NCBI GenBank assembly: GCA_947579665.1
Contig: OX388351.1
Span: forward strand, 63,186,939 to 63,250,938
DNA length: 64,000 bases
Direction: 5' to 3'
Source: Sympetrum striolatum
Taxonomy: Eukaryota > Arthropoda > Insecta > Odonata > Libellulidae
Part shown: piece by piece, positions 21,880-33,439 of the stretch
Layout: every line of letters starts with the position of its first letter
Numbering within the stretch: position 1 is the stretch's first letter
Notes under the pieces: generated by a model
Seen by the model: only the letters and a program-made list of their open reading frames with translations
What the model was told of the DNA's origin: nothing
Database searches by the model: none
Made by a program: the position numbers and the translations under genes

Positions 21880-24800
21880 TTCAGAAGTATTGTTTTTAAA
21901 AGTTTCACAACAGCAACCGTTATTTTGTACAAGTACAAAAAGAGATAGGATATGGGCAAATAATGCAACTCAAAAGAATCTCAATTATGTTACCTTACGA
22001 AGATTCTTATTGCAATTGCCCTTATAATGTATAATGAACCTTTAACCCATTCCAAGATTCTTAAATCTATGAATGTGACTTCTAATCCATCTATGAAACT
22101 TATTGTTTGGTCTAAATTAATAAAAGTGGTTGTTTAACGAGTAAGAACTCAGCAATATTGGCCTGAATCCAATCAGAAAGAGTGACTCTTTCCATAAAAC
22201 ATCAAAACTGCTATGTATCAGTAGGAGACATCTTCAGAAGCAACTACTCCGTCAGGCATGTTTAGCAAAAATTTGACAGTGGTTTCTTCTACAAGCATGT
22301 TGTTAGAGGTGTTAATGATAACGTTTCCTTCGGACACAAAGTATTGTTCCGTTTTAAACGCTGATGATAGTTCTAGGAGTGACTTCTTATTCCTACAGAA
22401 CATTTAGTATTATATTATGGAATTCTAATCCAAAGTTTTATTGAAAATAGCATAGCCCTGATTTCCTTTTTGATGGACCACTTCCAAATTTTCTCTGATT
22501 CTGTGTGGTTACATTTTCGAAACTTCTATTGTAATAATCTTCAGAAAGAATCATTAAAAAAAGCGTTCAACCTCATGTTGAAGTCATTTATATTTATTGA
22601 TTTGCTCTGCATAGAAAGAAATACGTTGTAAACATGGAGCGTTGAATTTTAACGTCCTTTTCCTGCAACTGAAATATCATGAAATAGCCTGAGGAAAACT
22701 GGCACTGTGAAGCACACTACCGCTTCTGCCAAATACTGCGATTCCGCTGAAGAGATTGCACCCGTAAAATTCTCGCTTTCAAAATTGGTTTTGTCATGTT
22801 TGCACGTCATCGAACACAATGGTTTCGGCACAATTTCCATAAAGTCGCGCTCCGCCTGCATTGCAGCGGATTCTTTCATATCAGACCACCGAGGTGATTC
22901 CCTTAGTTAGAGATATTAGAATCGCGTCGGAGTCAACCGTTCCGAAATTAGGTCGTTGCGTTTGAGCGACCGAGATTGGCAGCGCAGTTTTAAAATGGAA
23001 TTGGAGGTGCCAAGATCGTTTTCACTCCGACTGCCAAAATCGTTTAGGGAAAGAGATGTATCGAGGCGAAACAGCATCGATTGACACGTGGAACTAATCA
23101 TTTGCTTTCGGTAGAGGATATTGAAGTTCGAAATGAAAAGAACGTTTGAAATAGGTCCTCGGCAATTTCACGCTGTCGTTGTAATTAGCTACGGAGAGAA
23201 TGGCCCTCATCAAAAAGTAATTTGAACCTCTTTTTTTTTGTTTTGACTAAATGCGCTGACATTCCCAATCAGTATATTTTGCGTAAATATTTACGCTATT
23301 TTAATCATTCTGCTGCAAATCAAATGTTTTTTTCTCCCCACGTTTTTCATCGATTTGGTTTAAATATGATGTTTAGTGAGTGCAAAGTTAATAAAAGCAA
23401 TATTAAAGTTAATGATAATAACAATAGTAATAGAAATCCAATTTTAATAAACTTTTACTTATAATTGTTCCCGTTTTCTTCTACTTTATCCTCTTGAATG
23501 GTGATATTCGTACTAGTTTGTAGGTATTCAAAGTAAAGAACGAAAGATAAACGAATTCCACCCAAAGAAGCTTCAGTCACCTTTTCCTCAGTCGTTTTTT
23601 AACTCTCGCAATGGTGGATATTATAGTTTCCAGGAGAATATTGGTTCATGCAAAATAATTCAGCATTGATCAATCGTGATTCTTCTTCTGAGATACCTAT
23701 ATATAGTTAGTTCTGTTTTTCAATCTTCCATATTTTTATAGTAAATAATTTTATAAAGTATTGATTCAAGTACTCAATTATTTAAATATTGCTTAATCCA
23801 GTGTTTCTACTGCTTCTATAAAAGGATAAGATATTTGAAATTAACATTTAATACTAGGAGAATACATGTTTGAAAATATCCTGACTTTCTTTTCCGTTTG
23901 ACTGCTCATAGCAAGTAAAAACATACGGGGAAATTTCGGTAATCGAACCTTCGTTTGAAATAAACGCGTTTGATTTTTAGTTTGAATGAAAAACTGCTGA
24001 AAGGAATTATTGGGAAAACGTTATTCGTATTAAGGTAGACATGCCTCGAGCTTGAACTACAAAGACCGGTGAACATTATTTCGATTAAATCAAGAAATTC
24101 TGCTAAAAGCAGTTTAGCTTGCGTGTATTTGTGTATTGGTGTATATGTGTATTGGTTAGAAATAATATCCACAATGTCGTGTAATCACATTAAAAAGCCT
24201 AACATTAACTTTTACTTCAAACAATAAAAGTTCCTTAAGTAACTGATTATGCAACGTATTGAGCAAAAGTTACCTCATTTTTTTAATTACGCTTAAAGCT
24301 CGGAGTATTTTTTTCAAATTTCTTCTCAAAGCGTATTGTTCTTTATTCCGAAAGTTTGTAAGGTAATTGCGAACAATAATTAATGTATACATATTTGGAT
24401 ACATGAATTATTCTTAAAAGCTGCAATTTTGAAATCATTGCTAATGTTTACGAACATAGTAGAAGCTGATAACTTAAATATAACATCAGGTTGAATCATT
24501 ACATTACATAAAATAGTAAATGAAATCAATGAAATTGATGATGATTGATGAAATTCAATGAAATTCTTTTTTAATATTCAAGTTTAATTCTTCGCGGATT
24601 CCTTATTTAGGTGTTTTAGTTTATTTCGGACAGTAGTTTCATGTTTCACAAAGTAAAAAGTTGTAACATATGTTTTCCTTTCTGGTGTATCTTTATCAAT
24701 TCCCTAGAACATTAAAAACTTAGCCTTTCCTTTACATTATAGGAATGTAGTGGCAAACTACCGCAAACATCACTTTTCATGTCACCTCATATCTATTCTA

Positions 24801-24950
24801 GAGATTTAAGTAACTTGTAGTGGAGGTATGAGCATCAAAATAGACCTATACATACTATTAAGTCTCTTAATAAAGAAAATTAAGAAAGAATTGCGACTTT
24901 TTTCCTGGATGCTACCTCGTCAATCATTCATGATTTCCATAGTTTTCTTG
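21880..24950. other. AT-rich stretch with one unassigned open frame
   Basis: Apart from the minus-strand frame at 22,218-22,403, nothing is supported. 22,690-23,120 is slightly GC-richer with overlapping plus and minus frames. A GAAAT(C/T)AATGAAAT-type imperfect repeat lies at 24,520-24,560. The 88-codon minus frame at 23,906-24,172 is unassigned. Confidence 0.5.
22218..22403 (-). CDS. Unidentified 61-codon open frame, possibly element-derived
   Basis: An ATG-initiated minus frame of 61 codons with balanced, acidic composition, ending ...MPDGVVASEDVSY and a TGA. No domain is recognised. Just upstream (22,399-22,415, minus sense) is TACTAAATGTTCTGTAG, acceptor-like, but the branch-to-AG distance is too short to trust. 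The 3' part overlaps a CTGAAGA-T-GTCTC...GATAC string (22,237-22,215) that vaguely resembles the hammerhead family seen elsewhere, so this could be the end of a decayed Penelope-like copy. Chance is a real alternative. Confidence 0.15.
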   Translation of the reverse strand: MFCRNKKSLLELSSAFKTEQYFVSEGNVIINTSNNMLVEETTVKFLLNMPDGVVASEDVSY

Positions 24951-24954
24951 ATTC

Positions 24955-25220
24955 ATGCGACGTGCCTTTAGATTCGTAAACGTATCCCTCGCGTTCATAC
25001 GAAAAGTAGGACGAAGTCTCCGAGATAAAACGTCCTCTTCTCCGCAAAACCTTCATCCCAAGACTGAAATAAGGAGAGGCATAAAAACGTGTCAGACACG
25101 TGTCTTCATAACTACTTCGATGTCCATCAAGGAATCCAATTCCCCAAAAGCCTTCCTTTCTCTACTTTCAGCCGCGCCTTCGCATCAACGACCCCAATTC
25201 CTTTCCTCTAAATGGACCGC
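24955..25220. other. Unique flank of the minisatellite
   Basis: A moderately GC-rich, CpG-containing segment immediately 5' of the 41 bp array. The frame through it (from 24,955) continues into the array but has no recognisable domain. Confidence 0.4.
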
Positions 25221-25605
25221 CGCCTACCATTCCTCTTCTTATACCTTCCCCTCCAACACCTCATCTCCCGTTCCTCTTTTGATAGCTTCCCCTCTAACAC
25301 CCCATCTCCCATTCCTCTTTTTATACCTTCCCCTCCAACACCCAATCTCCCATTCCTCTTTTTATACCTTCCCCTCCAACACCCCATCTCCCATTCCTCT
25401 TTTTATACCTTCCCCTCCAACACCCCATCTCCCGTTCCTCTTTTTATACCTTCCCCTCCAACACCCCATCTCCCGTTCCTCTTTTTATACCTTCCCCTCC
25501 AACACCCCATCTCCCATTCCTCTTTTTATACCTTTCCTTCCAACACCCCATCTCCCATTCCTCTTCTAATACCTTCCCCTCTGACACCCCCTCTCTCCCG
25601 CCCCT
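25221..25605. repeat. 41 bp pyrimidine-rich minisatellite, about 9 copies
   Basis: The ATCTCCC landmark recurs at 25,263, 25,304, 25,345, 25,386, 25,427, 25,468, 25,509 and 25,550, an exact 41 bp spacing. The unit includes CTTTTTATACCTTCCCC and CCAACACCCC; the edge copies are more diverged (CTTCTTATACC, CTCTGACACC). The plus strand is almost free of G. Because 41 is not a multiple of 3, consecutive copies shift phase, and the 204- and 208-codon plus frames both read the same 41-residue Pro/Ser/Phe/Leu-rich peptide repeat. They are consequences of a stop-free unit and not independent genes. Confidence 0.95.
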
Positions 25606-26230
25606 CACCAGCTTCCTTTCTCCGCATTCCTCCCGCCCTCACCTCAAAGACGACTGATACTAACCCTCTCATTTTTCTCACCTATTTGACACGTGAAGGC
25701 CATCTTGTCTTCAGAATTTTTAATCGATTCTTAGATCCTACGAGTAGATGGTCGGCGATACACTTACCAGTTTATTATTTATTCTCAGTATTATGTGAAT
25801 CTTCTCCAGGTTGTATTTTCCATAACGAGAATCTGTAATATCATATTTTCGCATATAAGTCCTCGAATTCGGAAAATTATTTCAATTACTTGAAGCTACT
25901 TACATATAAACTCTAAACACTTTGTTCTTCTTTATTATCCATTATCTTTTTTAACTATATATTCTATATTCATATTCCCCATATGCCTTTCTTATATTTT
26001 TTCAACGCTAGTTTGAATCAAATATATATCCTAGTGATAAATGCTTTCATTTTCTGTAGTTTTGTGATGAACGCATAGTAAAGTAAATCATAAGGTAAGA
26101 TGCCTAAACCAAAAGAAACAGATGACTGGAAATACTCTTTTCTTAATAGAACTAAAATCAATTGACGAAGCTGTTACTTTGTGGAACTCCATAACGTAGG
26201 AAAGGAAGAGAACACTTTGTCTTAGTTCCA
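25606..26230. other. Stretch between minisatellite and LINE end
   Basis: GC-richer up to about 25,690, then AT-rich. 26,080-26,230 may belong to the retrotransposon that becomes recognisable at 26,235, but no coding match could be read. Confidence 0.4.
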
Positions 26231-26234
26231 CAGT

Positions 26235-26384
26235 AAATTTATTGTACTTAATAGAACTATCAAAGAATGGAACAGTCTACCTGCAAAAGTCTTCGAATCT
26301 CTCCCAATAAATATCGATTTTTTTACTAAGGTTATAAACAAAATGAATAATCAGACGAATGAGCTTCCTAGTAACGAAATTTGA
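26235..26384 (+). pseudogene. Reverse-transcriptase ORF C-terminal fragment
   Basis: About 49 codons in one frame: KFIVLN then RTIKEWNSLPAKVFES..., closing with ...LPSNEI and TGA at 26,382-26,384. Only the extreme C-terminus survives; polymerase motifs are absent. It forms part of the element described for 26,235-26,718. Confidence 0.62.
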
Positions 26385-26718
26385 GACAAGTAGAGGATTA
26401 CCTGGTTGGGTTATCTACGGTGGGGACTTTGTGGGCCTCGTGGCCGCTACGGTAGCCGTGAAGGCCTATCAGGAACTCGGAAAAATCTAGTATCATAAGT
26501 ACAAGACAAATAATGTGCTGTGTGTGTTTTTTGTAATTCATGCATATATTATAAATTTATATTTTTATTTTTTTATTATTTTATTTATGCATGCTTATAT
26601 TGTAAGTTGTTGTTTTTTTGTATTTAGTCTTATAATTTTTTATTGATTGTTATATAAGTTAATGTCGCCACCTGTCCTCGCGACTAACTGCGCTGGTTTT
26701 GTCCAATAAATAAATAAA
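26235..26718 (+). mobile_element. Non-LTR retrotransposon 3' end (C-terminal ORF remnant, 3' UTR and tail)
   Basis: 26,253-26,384 encodes RTIKEWNSLPAKVFESLP... to a TGA stop; the R(T/S)I-x-W-N-x-LP signature is the C-terminal motif of many CR1/L2/Jockey-type reverse-transcriptase ORFs. The 3' UTR has a GC-rich imperfect palindrome (GGCCTC...GCTAC-G-GTAGC...AGGCC, 26,434-26,466), a T-rich stretch, and ends CCAATAAATAAATAAA, a short tandem tail typical of target-primed insertion. Everything 5' of about 26,235 is missing or unrecognisable. The 3' UTR differs from the CR1-like copies at 7.1 and 53.9 kb, so this is a different lineage. Confidence 0.68.
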
Positions 26719-26719
26719 A

Positions 26720-27450
26720 AGAGTTCACAATGAAGCACACGGTGTGACTGTTTCAGGAGTAACTTTATAGAACTCCTTAAGTTTGAATGTAGTAAAACCA
26801 GATGCAAAGTTTAAACCCACATTAAAGGGTTAAGGTGACATTTACTTCTGGTTTTATGATTCATTTTATAAAGGACATTATCCTTTTAGTAATGGCATCG
26901 GTATACTGTCATTAGAAGTCTAAAACCTAAGAAAAATTAAGTACGTAGACTATTTATCATAGTCCTACAAAATTATGTATTATTTTTCTAATTTCAAACG
27001 TGATGGTTTTCTTATCAAAATTAAATATTTTTGGAGCTAAATTATATTAATGCTCACACTCGTCATGACCAATTTGATAGTTTTTAGACGTAATTAATAA
27101 TTCAGATATATAATAAGTAACTCAGTAAAAGTTCCACACTATATTTATTCGATCGACATTATCACTAAAGTGAAATCACTAAGTCTGCGATAAGGCTTAT
27201 CCTAATTTAATGTATCTCCATTTTTTTGATGGAGTTTCACACGGTTCCGGCTTTTTAGGCTGATTTGAAATTATGAGATCACCAAAGGCAAGAGCTCTAA
27301 ACACAAAGAGCATAAACTACGATGGTACAACTTGTTAGATTAAAACGAGTTCAAATTTTAAAAAATATCATGAGCAAAATTAGCCATCGAGCAATATTTA
27401 ATTTAAATTTATCCTTTTTCCGTAAAAGAAATAGAATGAATTTATACCAT
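26720..27450. other. AT-rich stretch, no supported feature
   Basis: Nothing recognisable on either strand. Confidence 0.6.
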
Positions 27451-27459
27451 CTTTTCCCA

Positions 27460-27990
27460 AAGTCTCCATTTCAAGCAGTTCCAGAATAGGATAAAAGATT
27501 TCCCCATCGGCCTTCCTCTCAGCACGGAGTCATCCATCACGCAAAGTTTTCGGTAAATAAGTCCAGAGCGTCCTGGCCTTTTTTATAGGGAGGAACAAAA
27601 AAAACCGTAGCAACAACACACAAGTCGCCAATATTTCATCAAACGACACGTTGAGATAAAAAATCCGGGACGACGATTATTGCTGGGGGCTCGCGAACGC
27701 TCTGTGGAGCACGAAAGACTTTATTCCGGAAGCAGGTGGAAAGGGATTGATCCGGAAAGAAATCATCGTGAATTCCCTGCACCACCTCGAGCTGTAAATT
27801 TCCGTGACAGGGCAGAAAAGGGGAATTTGTTGGGGGAGAAAAAATAGGGCAGTTGGGAGTTGGAAAAGGGAAAATGATACTCTCCATTCACTCGTCGATA
27901 ACAACTTCGGGGACTGAGATTGAGCATAAGGAAATGTCTACCGAATGCATTTTCGACTCCGAGATGCAGTTCCGCCTTCAACAACTGACA
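27460..27990. other. GC-richer CpG-containing patch
   Basis: Three overlapping minus frames (73-82 codons, 27,639-27,984) lie in all phases, which points to composition rather than selection for coding. No domain or splice support. Confidence 0.38.
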
Positions 27991-27999
27991 GACCAGTAC

Positions 28000-30680
28000 T
28001 GATCAAGGAGTCTGATGAGAACTTAACCCACTTTTGGATATTTTAAAATAAATAAAAGCGAAAAAAAATTTGGAGTAACTTAATTTTTGTTCTTTTCCTG
28101 TATTAGTTCATATTTTTGGAGAAATCTCGAAAATACGGAAAATTATCGAAAAAAATTACCGCATATTTTTTTTCAAAACAGCCGTCACAACATTATCGAA
28201 AAATAATATACAACGGAAGTTTCGCTCTTAAGATTAGCCTTTATGATAATCGCTCGAAAATGAGTATTTTCTCGTGATCCTAATCTTATGATGTAAGCCT
28301 CTAATTATAACCACACAATAAATTCAACTTGCTCTGATCTTTCTTTGCTATCTTGTAAGGTAAGCACGAGGTTTCCAAAACTGCACTTCATTATGAATGT
28401 TTTGTTGAAACATTTAAGTAGTAAAATTAGTGCTAATTCTCTCATACCTTGGTGGTATCATTTACTTCACGCTCTTTCTTGTGAGTTTTCCGAAGTGACC
28501 TTGTCGTGCAAAGTCACCTTTTGCTTTTTTTGCCTTCATTTACTATTTATTGCCCATAAATTGATTCTAAAAGGCTCATCATATATTTTAAACAATTTTT
28601 TTATTTATATTTTAATGACGTGGATGTTAATTCTGTCTGACAAAAGATTATCCTCTTGATTATTTATGAAAATATTCCAGTATTTTATCATCTCTTGATG
28701 TAAGAACGTGCAACACGAGTCGAAGTGTATGAATATTTTACAGATTTTTATTTTAATTCCTTCATAGAAAATTTGAAAATTAATTAGTTTTCAAATACGC
28801 CTGCATAAAAAATAAAAAAAAACTCGATTTAATCTTATGGATATAAGTTTTAATGAAGCTATGATTTTATGTTTCAATCATAGGAGTGAGTAAAGCTTAA
28901 TTTGTCATTAATATTGTTTAAAATTGTTTCAAAAGGATGTTCCGTTTGTTTTTCATTGTCCCTGGAACATTCACGGAAATTTAAAATAATATCACGAAAG
29001 GAAGCTACTTTAAAATTGCTAATGTAATTGAAAGCAGATTCAGATAAAAATAAAGTTTTCAATTCTTTTATTCGTTATGTACCCATTAAAATATTCCTTG
29101 CAAATCTCTATCCCTCAGTACACCTTATGAAGAATAAATTGAAATTCTCCGAGTCTTTGGAATTGCACGAAAAGAACTAAACACACAGGTGTCGTCAAAC
29201 TTGTATGAGGAAAAAACTCCATTTGGGTCAAAATTTCTACTCGCTAGTCTTATGCGGGACTAGTACGTGTGGGGAATAGTAAAAAGTTAATACGCGAAAA
29301 TTCAAAAAGGGAGGGGGCGTTTTTGGCAGGGTTTGTGAAAAACATACGGCAGGCGGCGCACAGACTTAAATCCGTAATCCGACAGAAGATCAAGAGCCGA
29401 ATACGAAATAAGACATGAGAATGCCATTTTAGCAGTTCACACCGGAAATCACTGCGCCAGCTAGGAAATATGGCAGGTCATACAAACGAATGAATTTCAG
29501 ATGACTCATGCGCAGGCCACTCATTTTTTCAAGCGATTAATACTATCTGCCTTTACAGTTACATTGCTGATGCATGCGTATATCCATGATTAATTAGGAT
29601 TTTCCGATGTAATAATGGTTTAGCAAGGGTCGCGCGTGGCTAGAGGAAATATAGATTGTCGAATCATTGCGTTTCTGTAGCTTTATTAACGAATGTCTTC
29701 CTCAAAGCTTAATCAAAATCATAGTAGAGAAGCATCCTGGGAACACATGCTGGATACCATCTAAATCTCTAATATTTCCCTTTGACCGAAGGTGCAAAGT
29801 TCTAGCGTGTACTAGTGTGCTCAAAATAATGCAAAATTAAAGAAATTGAATTACTTTAACTTAGAGAGGTATTACTTTTCTTAATTATTGCTCTAAATTA
29901 TGTATTTCCTAATATAATGTATAAATGATACAAAAAATATTAGTATTTTCCTATAATCCCATCCATGTTGAGTATTCATGTAGATGTTAATTATTCTAAT
30001 ACAATTAGGTTCTTAGTGTATTAACTTACGTTTTATGTCCAGCGATGTATATTTCTCATATGAATTTTATATCTTTGTAGCTTTTAGACTTCTACTCTAA
30101 GTGTTATAATCTATATCTATCAGACTTTTTTTCTTTCCGATAACTTATGTATGTATCTCGCCCTCATTCATCTTCGTGATTTTCTTTCACTACCGGAAAC
30201 ATTTTTCCATGATCATAGAGCATCACCGCGGTTTTTACGACACAAGAACTTTCTTTATTTCCTCATAACTTCCCCTAAAATATTCCCATTGATGTTGCCT
30301 GACCTTAACTTATGCATATTTATATATTCCTAATAAAAAATTAAATGATGCGGTGTCTCTGGACCGTAAGGAAGGAGATGAGAATCAGTTTCAGCTGGAT
30401 ACATATTATTGAACACTTCTATGGTGTAAGCAAAGCACAGAACTGATTCTGACTATTAAAGTTGTTTTTAAGCTGTAATGAATTTTCGTTGAAAGTTGAT
30501 GAAAGTTGAAAATGAAAATTGTCGGATAATTTATTTAAAGCTGCATCATTTCAGTAAAATAAAATCAATCAATTATTAAAATGTTACTTTTTCATAGTAG
30601 TAAGCTAAAGAAAAGATTGGATTATAAGCTAGATAACTATTTAAGAAATCAATTCCAGTGTTAATTAGTGGAACTTCATT
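28000..30680. other. AT-rich stretch with a small CpG patch
   Basis: A 104-codon plus frame (28,345-28,659) opens with TTG rather than ATG, is Cys/Leu-rich and matches nothing known. 29,260-29,480 is GC-richer. No gene is supported. Confidence 0.55.
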
Positions 30681-30681
30681 T

Positions 30682-30763
30682 TAAACTAACAAAAGTAAAA
30701 AAAACACAAGTGTATTTTTACTTTTGTACAAGTGTGTGTGTGTTTTTTACTTTTGTAAGTTTA
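30682..30763. repeat. Fold-back repeat with TG-rich centre
   Basis: Left arm 30,682-30,712 (TAAACTAACAAAAGTAAAAA...) and right arm 30,735-30,763 (...TTTTTTACTTTTGTAAGTTTA) are reverse complements apart from one extra base and one change. The centre contains a second ACTTTTGTACAAGTG dyad and a short TG run. It may be a tiny MITE-like or slippage-derived palindrome; no coding. Confidence 0.78.
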
Positions 30764-30769
30764 GATAAC

Positions 30770-31700
30770 TATGTTGAAAGAATAGATCAATTTGTCTGTT
30801 CTTTCCAACATGAAACTTCAGCGTTACAATGAGAAAAAACCTCTTTGGATTGCCAGGGGTGAAACGGTTCGGGAAATATTTTTTGGGAAATAAAATTATT
30901 TAACTCATAATATTCCCATAAATAAAGCGAAAACGAACAATAAAAACGAAAATCCACCTTCCGATTGCTTGATATTTTTCCAACACTTCCGTTTCCTTTA
31001 CATATCATCCAAATCTTAGAAAATAACGTTTTAAATTATAATCTTTGCATTTATAATCAAATGAAATGCCCGAAATAATATCTTAATCAAACTTTCCCTA
31101 TTATTTTTATTATCAGCAAGCTATAGCTTCTATGTCACATTAGTTTAGATATAGCGTTTTAATCGCTTAGCATTAAATGAAAAATGTTTCAATAATTCAC
31201 AAAGCTTTGGGATGAAATCATTTTTAATGTAGACAACGTCCGTTGTTTGTGCATCCTTTATCAAGTTATAATTAGTGCTAATTAGGAATTAACCCATCCA
31301 TACCTCAGCCATAGAATACTGAAACATTGAACGCTCCATTAAAATATAAAAATGTGCAAAACATCGGTAAGATTTGGAAACGGCCAAATTTGTGCATAAA
31401 TATTTTAATTTGAAAAATAAGCACTTCGATCGCTGTAAATATGGATCAAAAGTTGTGTAAAATTAAAAACATATACACATTTTTAAACTAACCTAATATA
31501 GCTAAAAAATAGTTGGATATAGATCGACATATCATCAATATTTAAAGAATAATTTGGAAAATATTTGTAAAAACTAGTTAATTTTGTGGTAAATTTTCTT
31601 ACAAAGTCATTCGGGTGTTCCACGAAGTCTTAGACGAAGTATTAGATATTATTAGTTATTTAACTTAACCCTTATTAATGTGTATATTACTAAGAATAAA
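30770..31700. other. AT-rich stretch, no supported feature
   Basis: Only short chance frames are seen (73 codons minus at 30,787-31,008). Confidence 0.6.
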
Positions 31701-31714
31701 TTTTTTCACTGCAT

Positions 31715-32470
31715 ATATTTAGCGTATGTCTATGTTTTTTCAGGTTCTTTTTACCTAACTTTTAGTTATCACTATCGGTATGTTTATTTCACAAGTTTTG
31801 CACCCCACCTTCTTTGTTGGTGTTATCTTGCAGTAGATTGTTTTTCCTAAGAATTTCACGGGTTATTTACATCCATAATTCTTCCAATTATTTCTCATAC
31901 TATTCTCTTTAATTTAATTATTCTATAATTTACCACGATAGAAGAAGAAACGTTTAGTCTCAATCTCGCCAAAATGAAGACGATTATTATTATTATTATA
32001 TTTCTGCCGAAGAGTTTGTTCTTTCGCTCCGTTGCAGATCCATCTACTATGACTAACTACATCGTATTAAAATACAACTGCATCACCGTGTAATTATTTC
32101 TAATTTTATATCCGTGATTATATAAAAGACCTAGATTACTACTATTAGCATAAGTCGTCCTCTACAAATAATGCTTTTCGATGCTCTTATGAAAGCATGA
32201 AAATGCATTTAACTGTGAATGAGATTCACGAATTAGAGGTTAGAAATTACAAAATGAGCCCATAGAAACAAATTGGCAATCATCAATGATAACAGCATAA
32301 ATACCGCGAACAATCAACTAGCATTCCGCGTAAAACGCTGTAGATGTGTTCAAAAAGATTGTTTGCTTTCTTTGCAAGTATTTTCTTAAATTTAAGAAGA
32401 TTCCGTGAACTTCTCGAAAATTGGTGATAAGAAGCTCTTACGTAGACTTCAATTTATATCCCTGATTATA
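31715..32470 (+). repeat. Interspersed AT-rich repeat, longest copy (modules A and B)
   Basis: Module A (31,715-31,990) aligns by eye with 40,255-40,520 and 39,440-39,720: shared blocks ACTATCG(G/A)TA, ATTGTTTTTCCTAAGAAT, TCTTTAATTTAATTATT and TTTAGTC(A)CAATCTC. Module B (32,190-32,450) aligns with 43,490-43,740: AAAATGA(A/G)CCCAT, AACAAATTGGCA, AAATACCGCGAAC and AAGAAGATTCCGTG. A GAAAGCATGAAAATGC block links the modules and recurs at 39,777. An (ATT)n run at 31,983-32,001 sits inside. No ORF and no terminal inverted repeat were found. Confidence 0.65.
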
Positions 32471-32479
32471 AAAGTATAA

Positions 32480-32990
32480 GTATATAAAAGTCAGAGTGCT
32501 ACTTTTAGCACATATAACTTCTTGTACCCCTCCCAATATTTTGAATTCTGCGTTATCCCAATAACACCCCTAATGATATATATTTTTTTAATCCACCCTT
32601 GAGTATGTTTTAAAATTATTAAATTTAAGATGTATTTATGTGCATTATTATGTGCAAATTTATTATCTTTTGTTATTAGCTGTTATTTTTCTATCCTTCA
32701 TAGAATATTTTATGCCTAAATTTATGAAAGTGATGATTCTCTACATTATATAACTGTTACAATGTATATGAAGTATTTTTACTCTAAATCGTGACTTATT
32801 TGCTCAATTTATTCATTATCGTTGTCATAATGTCTCAAAAGTCATTATAATATTTTTTTACATATGTAGCTTTGTGAAAAAGGCCCGTCAATAAAGCATT
32901 ACACCTTCCTCTAGAAATTCGTTCCTCAAAGCAATGACACGTAAGAACCCAAGTAATTTTATTGCGGAACGAACTAACGTATTACCTTCC
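32480..32990. other. AT-rich stretch, no supported feature
   Basis: 32,440-32,520 partially repeats 32,105-32,160 (ATATCC-TGATTATA then TATAAAAG), suggesting a short internal duplication in the adjacent repeat. Otherwise nothing. Confidence 0.5.
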
Positions 32991-32999
32991 TTCTCCTAA

Positions 33000-33430
33000 C
33001 CTCACCCTCGCTACCATCGTAGCTCTCCTCGGGGGAAAATTAGCATCTGAGAGCCCCAACATTTCCTCGTCATAGGAGATGAATACGATCTAATCCGCAT
33101 CGCAGTCACCTCGTTGCCGCAGGAATAAAAAAGCCCGTGTTGCCCTCTCGGCTTCCGGGTCACTCTACCGGAATGACGTATCGTGACGCCGGCAACGTGG
33201 CATTAAGACGTGCGGGACATCGCTCACGTGCCCCCTCTTCCATCAGAAGCCTATCCGTTTGCCCCGAATAAAAAGATGCAGGAAAAGAGGGAAGGAAGAA
33301 ACAGATTTTTTTGGAATCGCGAGTCGTCGAGGAGGTACGTCACGTTCGGTCATTCATTCAAAGGAGATGTTGCTTATGGGGCACGGAATGGGAAGAGATA
33401 TGCATCCGAGATTTGAGTGACGTGCCAAGG
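33000..33430. other. GC-rich CpG island-like segment
   Basis: Sharp compositional step from AT-rich flanks; CpG-dense between 33,090 and 33,240. A 68-codon plus frame (33,210-33,416) is unassigned. Candidate regulatory or conserved non-coding element. Confidence 0.42.
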
Positions 33431-33439
33431 CAATTTCTC

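Noticed and set aside
24955..25838. 204- and 208-codon Pro/Ser/Phe-rich proteins
   Set aside because: Both are generated by the 41 bp stop-free minisatellite read in shifted phases; flanks have no domain and the frames overlap.
28506..28520. GTGCAAAGTCACCTT, exact 15-mer of the SINE family 1 tail
   Set aside because: Flanks do not extend the match on either side, so chance or a fragment too small to call.
28345..28659. 104-codon Cys/Leu-rich plus frame
   Set aside because: Begins at TTG and resembles nothing known; chance frame in AT-rich DNA.
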